Shown here piece after piece: positions 51,608 to 61,514 of a stretch of 64,000 nt of DNA. The notes under the pieces were generated by a model. The model searched no databases. It worked only from the letters and a program-made list of their open reading frames with translations, and was not told the origin of the DNA. The number at the start of each line of letters is the position of its first letter. Positions within the stretch are counted from its first letter, which is position 1. This stretch comes from Bacillus sp. es.036 (lineage in GTDB: Bacteria; Bacillota; Bacilli; Bacillales; Guptibacillaceae): NCBI RefSeq assembly GCF_002563635.1, contig NZ_PDIZ01000001.1, forward strand, positions 1,302,001 to 1,366,000. The letters run 5' to 3'. The position numbers and the translations under genes were made by a program.

Positions 51608-54600
51608 AGAGTTAAAAAAAGTTGTCATTTTAGGATCTGGCCCTATTGTCATTGGTCAGGCAGCGGAATTTGATTATGCAGGTACACAGGCGTGCTTGGC
51701 GCTAAAAGAAGAAGGGATTGAGGTTGTCTTAATTAATAGCAATCCAGCCACCATTATGACGGATTCATCTATTGCGGATCATGTTTATATGGAACCAATG
51801 ACGCTTCCTTATGTAGAGGAAATCCTAAAAAAAGAAAACCCTGATGGCATCATTGGCACACTTGGTGGTCAAACAGGTTTAAATCTTGTCGTAGAGCTTT
51901 ATGAAAAGGGAATTCTAGAAAAGTTGAATGTGGAACTTCTTGGAACATCTGTTGAATCCATTCAAAATGGGGAAGACCGTGAGAAGTTTAGACAGTTAAT
52001 GATTGATATTGGCGAACCGGTACCTGAATCGAAAATTGCCCTGACAAGGGAAGAGGCGTTAACGTTCGCTCGAGAAATTGGTTATCCGATTATGGTTCGC
52101 CCCGCTTATACAATGGGTGGCGAGGGCGGTGGATTTGCAGCTGATGACAACGCATTGCTTGAAATTGTTGATCACGGCCTTTCTTTAAGTCCTATTCACC
52201 AGGTGCTCATAGAAAAAAGCATGCTTGGCTGGAAAGAAATCGAATATGAAGTGATGCGTGACGAAAATGATACGTGCATGATTGTCTGTAACATGGAAAA
52301 CATGGATCCTGTTGGGATTCATACAGGGGATTCGATTGTTGTTGCACCATCTCAAACGCTGAATGATTACCAATACCAGATGCTGCGAAACGTTTCGTTG
52401 AAAGTGATTCGCGCGATTGATGTTATTGGTGGTTGTAATATTCAAATTGGATTAAACCCTGAATCAAACGATTATTACATCATTGAGGTGAATCCGCGGG
52501 TAAGTCGTTCATCTGCATTAGCTTCTAAAGCTACTGGCTATCCGATTGCACGTATGGCTGCAAAATGTGCCATTGGCTTTACATTAGATGAGCTTCCAAA
52601 TCCAATTACAGGTAATACTTATGCAGCATTTGAACCTGCCCTTGACTATTTAGTTGTCAAAATACCGAGGTTCCCATTTGATAAGTTTCCTGAAGGTGAT
52701 CGCGTACTTGGAACGCAGATGAAAGCAACAGGAGAAGTGATGGCAATTGATCGAAGTTTTGAAGGTGCTTTAAACAAAGCTGTAAGATCTCTTGAGAGTG
52801 GTCATCAATCGTTAACAGGGTTATATGAAGAGGTTAGTCAAGAGTACCTAAATGAACAGCTAATGACGCCAACAGATGAAAGACTTTTTTTAATTAGTGA
52901 AGCTTTTCGAAGAGGTTATTCTGTAGAGGACATTAAATCACTTACAGCCATTGATCGCTGGTTTCTTCATAAGGTGAAGCGAATTGTTGAAGCGGAAGTA
53001 AAGATAATGAATAAAACAGATCTGTCTCTAGAATTGCTGATTCACGTAAAGCAATTAAACGTTAGTGATGCCTACATTTCGAAAGCAACTGGAAAAACGA
53101 TCGATTCTATCATGAGTATGTGTAAAGAAGCGGGCATCCAGAGGGGAATGAAGCAAGTCGATACGTGCGCTGGTGAATTTGAAGCGATCACACCTTATTT
53201 CTACTCTACTTATTTAGGGAGTGATGAGGTGCAGAAAACCAATGAGCCGGGTATTCTCGTCCTTGGTTCTGGACCAATTCGAATCGGGCAAGGAGTAGAA
53301 TTTGACTATTGCTCTGTTCACGCCACACAGGCAGTGAAGAAGTTAGGCTATCGTGCGATTGTTATGAATAATAACCCTGAAACAGTCAGCACAGATTATA
53401 GCGTTGCCGATCGTCTTTACTTTGAACCGTTGTCACTTGAAGATGTTCTAGGGGTAATTGAGAAGGAGCATATTATTGGAGTAGCCGTACAATTTGGTGG
53501 TCAAACGGCAGTTAATTTAGCGGAAGAGTTGCACGAGCGCGGAGTTCCAATCCTCGGTACACCTGTTGAGAACATTAATAAAGTCGAGGACCGTGATCAA
53601 TTTTATCAATTGTTGGATTCTCTTTCGATTCCTTATATAGAAGGGAAAATGGCTTACAAGCCAAATGAAATGAAGGAGCTTGCCGCAGAGTTAGGGTTCC
53701 CGATCATTGTAAGACCTTCCTATGTGATTGGCGGACAAAACATGTTTATCTTCCGTCATATGGATGAACTGAAACGGTATACGCAAAAATTAGAGAGCAG
53801 TTCAAAGAAAATGTGGCCATTCCTTCTCGACCGCTTTGTGGAAGGAATTGAATGTGAAGTCGATGTGATTTGCGATGGAGAATCAATCGCCATTCCTGGC
53901 ATTATGGAGCACCTTGAACGAGCGGGCGTTCATTCTGGAGATAGCACAGCGATTTATCCACCTGTATCCATTACAGAAGAGCAGAAAGAAACGATTACGA
54001 TGTATTCTGAAAAGCTCTCTCAAGCGCTCGAATGTCGAGGGTTAATGAATATTCAATTTGTCATCGATCAAGGCATCATTTATGTTCTTGAAATTAATCC
54101 AAGATCTTCGAGAACGGTACCCGTTATCAGTAAAGTAACGAACATTCCAATGGTTGAATGGGCGATTAAAGCTCAATTGCAAAGTAACTCTTTAGAAGCA
54201 ACGGGATTATTAGAAGAGAAGCCTTATTACACGGTGAAATTTCCAATCTTCTCAAATGGAAAGTTAAAAAACGTTGACCATGTTCTTGGACCAGAGATGA
54301 AGTCTACAGGAGAAGTCCTTGCTATGGCAAAAACATCGGAAGAAGCATTAAGAAAAGCGATTGTATCAACGTGGGATCCGAATAAGCTACCTTCTTCCAT
54401 ACTATGTTCAATTAGTGAAGAGCATAAAGAAGCTGCATGTGATGTACTAATGAAGCTTAAAGAAAAAGGTGTAACAATATACGCAACCTCTGGAACAGCC
54501 AAATTGTTAAATGATAAAGGGATCCAATCAATCGTGATTAAAAAAGATTTAGATGAAATTGAGGCGCTAATGAAAGAAGAGCTAAGCGCAGTTGTATCGA

Positions 54601-54794
54601 TTCCGACAATCGGCAGAGAAAAAGAACGTTCTGGATTTCAAATGCGCGCACTCGCCACACGATATAAAATTCCATGTTTTACGCATCTTGACACGCTTCA
54701 GTTATTGGTCTTAGAAGGATCCAAGACACTTGAAGTCAACAGTCTAGAGCATTGGCACCAAATGAAAGAAACTCCAATCGGGCAGGAAGGATGA
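51594..54794 (+). CDS. carB: Carbamoyl-phosphate synthase, large subunit, arginine-type
   Basis: A 1066-residue synthetase with two homologous ATP-grasp halves. First half: LGSGPIVIGQAAEFDYAG and IMVRPAYTMGGEGGG; second half: LGSGPIRIGQGVEFDYC and IIVRPSYVIGGQ, with EINPRSSRT as metal site. The C-terminal MGS-type allosteric domain (about 930-1066) contains YATSGTAKLLNDKGI. It makes carbamoyl phosphate for ArgF. Length and overlap with carA fit the arg operon copy; the next gene argF begins 4 bp after its stop. Confidence 0.95.
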   Translation: MPLRKELKKVVILGSGPIVIGQAAEFDYAGTQACLALKEEGIEVVLINSNPATIMTDSSIADHVYMEPMTLPYVEEILKKENPDGIIGTLGGQTGLNLVVELYEKGILEKLNVELLGTSVESIQNGEDREKFRQLMIDIGEPVPESKIALTREEALTFAREIGYPIMVRPAYTMGGEGGGFAADDNALLEIVDHGLSLSPIHQVLIEKSMLGWKEIEYEVMRDENDTCMIVCNMENMDPVGIHTGDSIVVAPSQTLNDYQYQMLRNVSLKVIRAIDVIGGCNIQIGLNPESNDYYIIEVNPRVSRSSALASKATGYPIARMAAKCAIGFTLDELPNPITGNTYAAFEPALDYLVVKIPRFPFDKFPEGDRVLGTQMKATGEVMAIDRSFEGALNKAVRSLESGHQSLTGLYEEVSQEYLNEQLMTPTDERLFLISEAFRRGYSVEDIKSLTAIDRWFLHKVKRIVEAEVKIMNKTDLSLELLIHVKQLNVSDAYISKATGKTIDSIMSMCKEAGIQRGMKQVDTCAGEFEAITPYFYSTYLGSDEVQKTNEPGILVLGSGPIRIGQGVEFDYCSVHATQAVKKLGYRAIVMNNNPETVSTDYSVADRLYFEPLSLEDVLGVIEKEHIIGVAVQFGGQTAVNLAEELHERGVPILGTPVENINKVEDRDQFYQLLDSLSIPYIEGKMAYKPNEMKELAAELGFPIIVRPSYVIGGQNMFIFRHMDELKRYTQKLESSSKKMWPFLLDRFVEGIECEVDVICDGESIAIPGIMEHLERAGVHSGDSTAIYPPVSITEEQKETITMYSEKLSQALECRGLMNIQFVIDQGIIYVLEINPRSSRTVPVISKVTNIPMVEWAIKAQLQSNSLEATGLLEEKPYYTVKFPIFSNGKLKNVDHVLGPEMKSTGEVLAMAKTSEEALRKAIVSTWDPNKLPSSILCSISEEHKEAACDVLMKLKEKGVTIYATSGTAKLLNDKGIQSIVIKKDLDEIEALMKEELSAVVSIPTIGREKERSGFQMRALATRYKIPCFTHLDTLQLLVLEGSKTLEVNSLEHWHQMKETPIGQEG

Positions 54795-54798
54795 TTGA

Positions 54799-55767
54799 AT
54801 GATGCAGTCGGTAAAAACGCAAAATGAAATCGCAGAAGGAATGAAGGGGAAAGATTTTCTAACGATCGCTGAACTGAGTAGTGAGGAGATTCATTATCTT
54901 TTGCAAGAAGCTGAACAGTTGAAAAAACTTCAAAAGGAAGGGATTCCTCATGAAGAATTAAAAGGAAAGGTGCTAGGGATGATCTTCGAAAAGTCATCAA
55001 CAAGAACGCGTGTATCATTTGAAGTAGCGATGCTTCAGCTTGGCGGGCATGCTTTGTTTCTTAGTTCGAAAGACATTCAGCTTGGAAGAGGTGAGACGGT
55101 TGAAGACACCGCTAATGTGCTAGCAGGGTACCTTGACGGAGTAATGATTCGAACGTTTGGCCATGAGACGATTGAACGTTTTGCGAAAGCTTCTTCCGTT
55201 CCTGTTATTAACGGATTAACAGATACACATCATCCAGCACAAATTCTTGCTGATTTACTAACGATTATCGAGCATAAAGGTCATTTAAGTGGATTGAAAG
55301 CAGCTTATTTTGGAGATGGCAACAATGTGGCTCATTCACTTATTGAAGGGGCAGCGAAAGTGGGCATGAATTTCACGATCGCCTGTCCAGCAGGGTATGA
55401 ACCAGATGAAGCGATCGTAGCGAAAGCGAACGAAGTAGCGAAAGAAAATGGTTCAGTCATCGAAGTAACCACTGATCCTCTTGCAGCTGCCAAGAATGCG
55501 GATGTTCTAATTACCGATGTTTGGGCGAGTATGGGGCAGGAAGACGAGCAAGCTGAACGCGAGGGCGTTTTCGAACCTTATCAAGTGAATGAGGAGCTAT
55601 GCATAAACGCTGATAAAAATTACATCTTTATGCATTGCCTTCCAGCGCATAGAGGAGAAGAGGTTACAGCGGAAATTATCGATGGTTCTCATTCAGTTGT
55701 ATACCAGGAAGCAGAAAATCGTCTCCACGCTCAAAAAGCCCTTTTGAAACTTTTATTAAAAAGTTAA
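54799..55767 (+). CDS. argF: Ornithine carbamoyltransferase
   Basis: A 322-residue enzyme forming citrulline. Carbamoyl-phosphate binding FEKSSTRTRVSFEVAM, GHALFLSSKDIQLGRGE, ornithine site HHPAQILADLLTI and HCLPAHRGEEV are clear. It closes the argCJBD-carAB-argF operon. The N-terminus has an extra polar segment (about 15 residues); ATG 54799 or 54802 follows GGAAGGA. No terminator of note separates it from argG, but an ARG-box-like site follows. Confidence 0.95.
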   Translation: MMQSVKTQNEIAEGMKGKDFLTIAELSSEEIHYLLQEAEQLKKLQKEGIPHEELKGKVLGMIFEKSSTRTRVSFEVAMLQLGGHALFLSSKDIQLGRGETVEDTANVLAGYLDGVMIRTFGHETIERFAKASSVPVINGLTDTHHPAQILADLLTIIEHKGHLSGLKAAYFGDGNNVAHSLIEGAAKVGMNFTIACPAGYEPDEAIVAKANEVAKENGSVIEVTTDPLAAAKNADVLITDVWASMGQEDEQAEREGVFEPYQVNEELCINADKNYIFMHCLPAHRGEEVTAEIIDGSHSVVYQEAENRLHAQKALLKLLLKS

Positions 55768-55782
55768 ATTTTTTTCGTGCAA

Positions 55783-55800
55783 TTTGAATAAATATACGTT
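55783..55800 (+). promoter_or_regulatory. ARG-box-like site upstream of argG
   Basis: TTTGAATAAATATACGTT contains TGAATAAA-N-AT, close to the AhrC/ArgR box. It lies about 40 bp before argG, so argGH probably has its own arginine-controlled promoter. The exact -10 is not clear. Confidence 0.55.
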
Positions 55801-55837
55801 ATCATAGATATTAATACAAAGATAAGGAGTGGATGAC

Positions 55838-57049
55838 ATGGCAAAAGAGAAAATCATTCTTGCTTATTCCGGAGGTCTTGATACCTCCATTTCGATAAAA
55901 TGGTTAGAAGAAAAATATGGATACGAGGTTATTGCGCTAGGCCTTGATGTAGGAGAAGGGAAGGATCTAGAATCCATTAAAGAAAAAGCGTTAAATGTAG
56001 GTGCCTCAAAAGCTTATATGATTGAAGCGAAAGAACTTCTTGCTGAGAACTATCTTTTACCCGCATTAAAAGCAAATGCATTATACGAAGGGAAATACCC
56101 GCTATCCTCAGCACTGTCACGTCCCCTCATTTCAAAGCTTCTCGTTGAAGCAGCTGAACGTGAAGGAGCTACGGCAGTGGCACATGGATGCACAGGAAAA
56201 GGAAATGATCAGGTTCGCTTTGAAGTATCGATTCAAGCGTTGAATCCGGACTTGAAAGTGATCGCTCCTGTTCGTGAATGGGGAATGACGCGTGATGAAC
56301 AGATTGCTTACGCACAAGAAAAAGGGATCCCGGTTCCAGTTAAACTTGATAATCCATTTTCAATTGATGCCAACATTTGGGGACGTGCATGTGAAGCTGG
56401 TGTACTTGAAGATCCGTGGGCTGAGGCTCCAGAAGCCGCATTCGATTGGACAGCACCAATTCACCTAACACCTGATGAGCCGGAATACATTGAAATTGAT
56501 TTTGTAGAAGGCTGCCCAACAGCACTTAATGGCCAAAAGATGGGGCTAGTTGATCTTATTGAGAAGTTAAATGAAATCGGCGGCGTCCACGGTATTGGAC
56601 GTATTGATCATATTGAAAATCGTCTTGTTGGGATTAAATCAAGAGAAGTATATGAAAATCCAGGCGCGCTCATTTTGATTAACGCTCATAAAGAACTAGA
56701 ATTTTTAACACATACTCGTGAAGTATCACAGTTCAAAACGACGATTGATCAGCAGCTTTCAAAACTGATCTATGATGGTTTATGGTATTCACCACTTCGT
56801 CAGGCGCTTGAAGGGTTCATTAACGAAACCCAGAAAGTAGTAAGTGGTAAGATTCGTCTTAAACTACACAAAGGGTCAAACACAGTAGTTGGACGTAAAT
56901 CAGGGAACTCTCTCTATAACGAACAACTTGCAACATATCTTAAAGGTGATCTCTTTGATCATGATGCAGCAGTTGGCTTTATCAAACTTTGGGGCTTACC
57001 AACGAAAGTAAATGCAGAAGTGCATAAGAAACAAAAAGTAACTCAATAA
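55838..57049 (+). CDS. argG: Argininosuccinate synthase
   Basis: A 403-residue ATP-dependent ligase joining citrulline and aspartate. [16 protein letters not shown] is the PP-loop; [28 protein letters not shown] and [10 protein letters not shown] are family blocks. AAGGAG lies 8 bases before ATG 55838; a GTG at 55829 is too close to it. argH follows 12 bp downstream, giving a two-gene unit for the last steps. Confidence 0.96.
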   Translation: MAKEKIILAYSGGLDTSISIKWLEEKYGYEVIALGLDVGEGKDLESIKEKALNVGASKAYMIEAKELLAENYLLPALKANALYEGKYPLSSALSRPLISKLLVEAAEREGATAVAHGCTGKGNDQVRFEVSIQALNPDLKVIAPVREWGMTRDEQIAYAQEKGIPVPVKLDNPFSIDANIWGRACEAGVLEDPWAEAPEAAFDWTAPIHLTPDEPEYIEIDFVEGCPTALNGQKMGLVDLIEKLNEIGGVHGIGRIDHIENRLVGIKSREVYENPGALILINAHKELEFLTHTREVSQFKTTIDQQLSKLIYDGLWYSPLRQALEGFINETQKVVSGKIRLKLHKGSNTVVGRKSGNSLYNEQLATYLKGDLFDHDAAVGFIKLWGLPTKVNAEVHKKQKVTQ

Positions 57050-57061
57050 GGAGATGTTAGT

Positions 57062-58444
57062 GTGTCTAAGCTATGGGGTGGACGCTTTACAAAAGAAACA
57101 AATAAGCTTGTAGAAGAATATACAGCTTCGATCCAGTACGATAAAGAACTAGCAGAAGAAGATATTGAAGGCAGTCTGGCCCATGTTCAGATGCTTAGTG
57201 AATGCGGTGTGATTAGTTCCTCTGATATGGAAGAAATCAAGCGTGGTTTACTCATTGTTCTTGAGAATATTCAGAATGGAACGTTTAAATATGATGTTTC
57301 TCAAGAAGACATTCATATGAACATTGAAAAAGCACTTATTGATGAGATTGGACCTGTAGGTGGAAAGTTGCACACTGGAAGAAGCCGTAATGACCAGGTT
57401 GCAACAGATATGCATATGTATTTAATGAAAAAGGTTAACCTTTTTATTTCTCATATCGAAGAGGTTCAGCAGGCGATTCTAAGCCAGGCTGAATCTCATG
57501 TTGAAACAGTTTTACCAGGGTATACACATTTGCAGCGAGCTCAACCTGTCTCATTTGCGCATCACATGCTCGCGTATTTCTGGATGTTTGAACGTGATAA
57601 AGAAAGATTCCAAGACAGCTTAAAGAGAACGAGTATGTTACCGCTAGGTGCAGGCGCATTAGCTGGAACAACCTTTCCGATTGATCGCCATCGTACGGCA
57701 GAACTGTTAGGGTTTGACGCCGTTTATCCGAATAGCATGGACGCTGTTAGTGACCGTGATTTTATTGTCGAGTTTCTTTCAAATGCTTCCATGCTTATGA
57801 TGCATATGTCCCGTTTGTCGGAAGAAATGGTGATCTGGAGCAGTCAGGAATTCCAATTTATCGAACTAGACGACTCTTTCTGTACGGGATCGAGTATTAT
57901 GCCCCAGAAAAAGAATCCGGATGTTCCTGAACTTCTTCGTGCGAAAACAGGTCGAGTGTATGGGAATTTGTTTAGCTTGTTAACTGTATTGAAGGGACTA
58001 CCGCTTGCTTATAACAAAGACATGCAGGAAGACAAGGAAGGCATGTTTGATACAGCTAAGACGCTTGATGGCGCTCTTCAACTTTTGGCGCCTATGATTG
58101 AAACAATGACTGTACAGACAGAAAACATGAAGCAAGCAGTTAATGAAGATTATTCTAATGCAACAGATATTGCGGATTATCTTGTGAACAAAGGCATGAC
58201 GTTCCGTGAGTCACATGAGGTAATAGGGAAAATTGTCCTTTATGGAATCGAGAGAAAGAAATTTTTACTTGATCTTACAATGGAAGAATTTAAATCATTC
58301 ACTCCGTTGTTTGAAGAAGATGTATTTGATGTATTAAAACCTGCTAATGTGATGAATGCAAGAAAAAGTTATGGAGGAACGTCGCCAGAGCAAATCGCGA
58401 TTCAGATTAAATTAGCTCATAAGCATGTGAAAGAAAATGCATAA
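57062..58444 (+). CDS. argH: Argininosuccinate lyase
   Basis: A 460-residue member of the fumarase/aspartase superfamily that releases fumarate and arginine. [18 protein letters not shown] start, [31 protein letters not shown] with catalytic His, and the superfamily signature [12 protein letters not shown] with the catalytic Ser are all intact. GTG 57062 follows AAGGAGATG. It is the last gene of the arginine cluster. Confidence 0.96.
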   Translation: MSKLWGGRFTKETNKLVEEYTASIQYDKELAEEDIEGSLAHVQMLSECGVISSSDMEEIKRGLLIVLENIQNGTFKYDVSQEDIHMNIEKALIDEIGPVGGKLHTGRSRNDQVATDMHMYLMKKVNLFISHIEEVQQAILSQAESHVETVLPGYTHLQRAQPVSFAHHMLAYFWMFERDKERFQDSLKRTSMLPLGAGALAGTTFPIDRHRTAELLGFDAVYPNSMDAVSDRDFIVEFLSNASMLMMHMSRLSEEMVIWSSQEFQFIELDDSFCTGSSIMPQKKNPDVPELLRAKTGRVYGNLFSLLTVLKGLPLAYNKDMQEDKEGMFDTAKTLDGALQLLAPMIETMTVQTENMKQAVNEDYSNATDIADYLVNKGMTFRESHEVIGKIVLYGIERKKFLLDLTMEEFKSFTPLFEEDVFDVLKPANVMNARKSYGGTSPEQIAIQIKLAHKHVKENA

Positions 58445-58765
58445 AGGGCCCTATCCGATAGGATAAGACCCTCATGAAGAAGGAAGTTATTAGCGTTTGC
58501 TAAACAAGCGATGGGGTAGAACGGTAGTTGTCTTTTGGAGACACCTCTTTCTAATGAAAGTTGTTAGAGCCTTGTTTTACCAACAGAGTAGTTCAACGCG
58601 ACCATCTCCTTAAAAGCTTCCGTTTTCCTTATGCACTTTTGTTCTTCCCTCTTCACTAGTTATGATAGCCACTTTCATCTTGTTCTATACATGCCCATTC
58701 AAATTTTTTTCGGATACTTTTTTTCTGAAAGTGGGAGAATAGAAAGAGATGAAAGGAGGGATTTG
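58445..58765. other. 321-bp intergenic region with several small hairpins, no gene found
   Basis: No open frame with a convincing ribosome site lies here on either strand; the best minus-strand AAGGAG-ATG (near 58608-58617) opens only 13 codons. Several stems are present: GGGCCCTATCC/GGATAAGACCC (about 58446-58472, a weak argH terminator without a T run), TGTCT/AGACA (about 58529-58543) and CTTTC/GAAAG (about 58547-58560). A small structured RNA is possible but not supported by any recognised family. Confidence 0.35.
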
Positions 58766-58903
58766 ATGGGCCGAGGAAAAGCATTTGACCATAAGAAAAA
58801 AGGGATGGAACGCGAACGACCAAAAACAGCAGATCGCACTAAATTCCCTTATGAAGCTTCAACAGGACATAAAACAATCCGTAACGAAGAACGTGAAGAA
58901 TAA
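58766..58903 (+). CDS. Small hydrophilic charged protein
   Basis: A 45-residue protein, almost half Lys/Arg/Glu/Asp, with no hydrophobic segment and a KFPYEASTGHK centre. GAAAGGAGGG lies 6 bases before ATG 58766 and a strong terminator follows the stop, so it is a real, stand-alone gene. Such short charged proteins in Bacillus are often sporulation-associated, but no SASP or Sps family motif is visible. Function unknown. Confidence 0.65.
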   Translation: MGRGKAFDHKKKGMERERPKTADRTKFPYEASTGHKTIRNEEREE

Positions 58904-58904
58904 A

Positions 58905-58940
58905 CCGAGCTTCCTGCACATGCAGGGAGCTTTTTGTTTT
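58905..58940 (+). terminator. Terminator after small hydrophilic protein gene
   Basis: AGCTTCCTGCA and TGCAGGGAGCT form a stem with a short loop and T residues after it. Confidence 0.88.
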
Positions 58941-59017
58941 TACGAAGCTTGCTTTCTTGAGCTTCATTACCAAGTCCAGTAAACTTAGTGGTAGATGATT
59001 AAAAAGGGGATTTTAAT

Positions 59018-59887
59018 ATGGATTCAGTAGGCCTTGTATTAGAAGGTGGAGGAATGAGAGGGGTATACACAGCTGGTGTTTTAGAGTATATGATGGAGAA
59101 TAATCTCTACTTTCCGTACGTTATTGGCGTCTCAGCTGGAGCGTGTAATGCTGCATCGTATCTTTCAAGGCAAAGTGGAAGGAACCGTACAGTTCTTATT
59201 GATTACGTAAATCATCCGGAGTACATCTCATACAAAAATTTAGTTCGCAAAAAGCAACTTTTTGGGATGGACTTAATTTTTGATGAAATTCCTTCCACAC
59301 ATGTACCGTTTGACTTTCATACATTTCAGAATGCTACGGAACAATTTGTAATTGGGACAACCGATATTTTTACAGGAAAACCTTATTATTTTAATAAGAA
59401 AGATGATGGTGAGCAAATTCTTTCCATTTTGAGAGCATCAAGCTCTCTGCCATTTATGGCTCCCCCCGTTCAAATTTACAATCGTTTTCACCTTGATGGA
59501 GGCATTACAGATCCAATACCTGTTCAAAAATCAGAAGCTGATGGTAATCACAGTCATGTCGTTGTTTTGACACGTAATGAAGGATATCGAAAACAAAAAT
59601 CTAAGCTTTCCTGGATGATTCAACGATTATATCGGAAAAATCCAGCACTCGCTTTAGCCATTACTGCCCGCTATAAACATTACAACCAAACGCTTGATCA
59701 TATTGAAGCCAATCGGGAGAATTACTTTATCATTCAACCTTCCTCACCTCTTGAAGTAGCACGGATAGAAAAGTCACAGCTTCGTCTCACGACTTTATAC
59801 AATCAAGGATATGAAGAGATGAAAAGGCATCATAAAGAACTAGAAGCTTGGCTTGAAAAGAGGGAATTAGCGAAGGAAACTGTTTGA
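59018..59887 (+). CDS. Patatin-like phospholipase
   Basis: A 289-residue cytoplasmic patatin-fold acyl hydrolase. The oxyanion loop is GLVLEGGGMRGVYTAG, the nucleophile elbow GVSAG (Ser near 41), and the catalytic Asp lies in LDGGITDPIPV near 165. SSLPFMAPP is typical of the YjjU/RssA-like group. The C-terminal third is basic and helical. Start ATG 59018 with AAAAGGGG upstream. Predicted lipid esterase of unknown substrate; monocistronic. Confidence 0.88.
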   Translation: MDSVGLVLEGGGMRGVYTAGVLEYMMENNLYFPYVIGVSAGACNAASYLSRQSGRNRTVLIDYVNHPEYISYKNLVRKKQLFGMDLIFDEIPSTHVPFDFHTFQNATEQFVIGTTDIFTGKPYYFNKKDDGEQILSILRASSSLPFMAPPVQIYNRFHLDGGITDPIPVQKSEADGNHSHVVVLTRNEGYRKQKSKLSWMIQRLYRKNPALALAITARYKHYNQTLDHIEANRENYFIIQPSSPLEVARIEKSQLRLTTLYNQGYEEMKRHHKELEAWLEKRELAKETV

Positions 59888-59960
59888 ATGTGTGATCATA
59901 TGTTTAATCATATGGCAAACTTGGGAACAGTTCACCAACACTATGTAGGAGGTCTTTCAA

Positions 59961-61409
59961 GTGAAAAGCTATCAATTATACATTAATGGTGAATTTACTA
60001 ATAGTCATTCAGAAGAAATGCTCGACGTGATTAATCCAGCGACAGAAGAAGTGATTTCAAGAATTCCAAAAAGCGATGAGAATGACGTGCAGCGTGCTAT
60101 AGAAGCAGCTAAAGGTTCCCAAAGAGAGTGGGAAAAGAAACCTTCAATCGAACGAGCAGAATACTTATACAAACTTGCCAATAAAATAGAAGAGAAAAAA
60201 GAGACGTTTATTAACATGTTAACTGAAGAAAATGGTAAAACAGTAGATGCTTCAAAGGCTGAAGTAGACTTAACGATTGATTACTTCCGCTATATGGCAG
60301 GCTGGGCAAGAAGATATGAAGGAGAAGTTCTACCAAGTGATCGCCCAAATGAAAATATTCTTGTTCTGAAAAAACCAATTGGAATTGTTGGTGGTATCGT
60401 TCCATGGAACTTCCCAATGTTCATCTTTGCTCGAAAGGTAGCACCAGCATTTGTAACAGGTTGTCCGATCATTATTAAACCAAGTCAATATACGCCGAAT
60501 ACAGCATGTGAGCTAGCAAGCATTATTCATGATATTGGCGTTCCTAAAGGAGTATTTAGTTTAGTCACTGGTAAAGGCTCAGACATTGGCACGCCACTTG
60601 CTTCTTCACCAGACGTACAGATGATTAGTTTAACAGGAAGCTACCCAGCAGGTTCAAAAGTGATGGAAGCAGCGGCTAAAAACATTACGAAAGTGAACTT
60701 GGAGCTAGGTGGTAAAGCACCAGCAATCGTGACAAAACATGCTAACGTTGATCTTGCTGTTGAAAAGATTACGACTTCACGTATTACGAACAACGGTCAG
60801 GCTTGTACGAATGCAGAGCGTGTTTATGTTCATGAAGACGTAGCTGAAGAATTCATTTCAAAGATAACAGAAACGTTCAAGAATACAAAAGTTGGGGATT
60901 CATTAAAAGAAGATGGATGTGACATTGGACCACTAGCGAATAAACAGCAAATCGACTCTGTTGAAGAAATGGTTAACAATGCCGTTAAAGCTGGTGCAGT
61001 TGTAAAAACAGGTGGAAAGCGTGTAGACCGAGATAAAGGCTTTTTCTTTGAACCAACTGTTTTGACAGATGTATCACAGGATATGAATGTCATTCAAGAA
61101 GAAATTTTTGGGCCAGTTTTACCAATTGTTGTTTATAGTGATTTTGATAAAGTGCTTGAAATGGCAAACGACACTTATTACGGTCTTTCTTCATCAATCT
61201 TTAGTGATAACATGCATGAAGTCATGAAAGCTTCAAATGTTCTTCGCTATGGTGAAACGTATGTGAACCGCGAGAACTTTGAAGCCGTACAAGGTTTCCA
61301 CGCCGGAATGGGCCAATCTGGTATTGGCGGTGCCGATGGAAAACACGGTCTTAATGAATACCTTAAGACACACGTGATTTACATGGAATATGATCAAGAT
61401 ATTAAATAA
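59961..61409 (+). CDS. aldA: NAD-dependent aldehyde dehydrogenase, AldA (lactaldehyde dehydrogenase) type
   Basis: A 482-residue aldehyde dehydrogenase. Catalytic Cys in NNGQACTNAERVYV, general-base Glu in NLELGGKAPAI, cofactor loop in SLTGSYPAGSKVM. The GETYVNRENFEAVQGFHAG and SGIGGADGKHGLNEYLKTHV end is diagnostic of the AldA group, which oxidises lactaldehyde/glycolaldehyde. GTG 59961 follows TAGGAGG. No fucose or rhamnose genes are near, so the physiological aldehyde is unknown. A strong terminator follows. Confidence 0.9.
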   Translation: MKSYQLYINGEFTNSHSEEMLDVINPATEEVISRIPKSDENDVQRAIEAAKGSQREWEKKPSIERAEYLYKLANKIEEKKETFINMLTEENGKTVDASKAEVDLTIDYFRYMAGWARRYEGEVLPSDRPNENILVLKKPIGIVGGIVPWNFPMFIFARKVAPAFVTGCPIIIKPSQYTPNTACELASIIHDIGVPKGVFSLVTGKGSDIGTPLASSPDVQMISLTGSYPAGSKVMEAAAKNITKVNLELGGKAPAIVTKHANVDLAVEKITTSRITNNGQACTNAERVYVHEDVAEEFISKITETFKNTKVGDSLKEDGCDIGPLANKQQIDSVEEMVNNAVKAGAVVKTGGKRVDRDKGFFFEPTVLTDVSQDMNVIQEEIFGPVLPIVVYSDFDKVLEMANDTYYGLSSSIFSDNMHEVMKASNVLRYGETYVNRENFEAVQGFHAGMGQSGIGGADGKHGLNEYLKTHVIYMEYDQDIK

Positions 61410-61440
61410 TGAAAACCGGGCATATGCCCGGTTTTCTAAT
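61410..61440 (+). terminator. Terminator after aldA
   Basis: GAAAACCGGGCA and TGCCCGGTTTTC form a 12-bp perfect stem followed by T residues. Confidence 0.92.
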
Positions 61441-61514
61441 GTTTGAAGAAAGTTGAATCTAGGGCGTATAATAGGAAGGCAGAACAATTTTAATATGAAG
61501 AAAAGAGGGAGAAT

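Noticed and set aside
59895-59915. CATATG-containing short repeats before aldA as an operator
   Set aside because: Two self-palindromic hexamers in AT-rich DNA are expected by chance and no wider symmetry is present.
59961-61409. Staphyloxanthin-type carotenoid aldehyde dehydrogenase
   Set aside because: The C-terminal motif is that of lactaldehyde-type AldA and the gene is 27 kb from the pigment loci.
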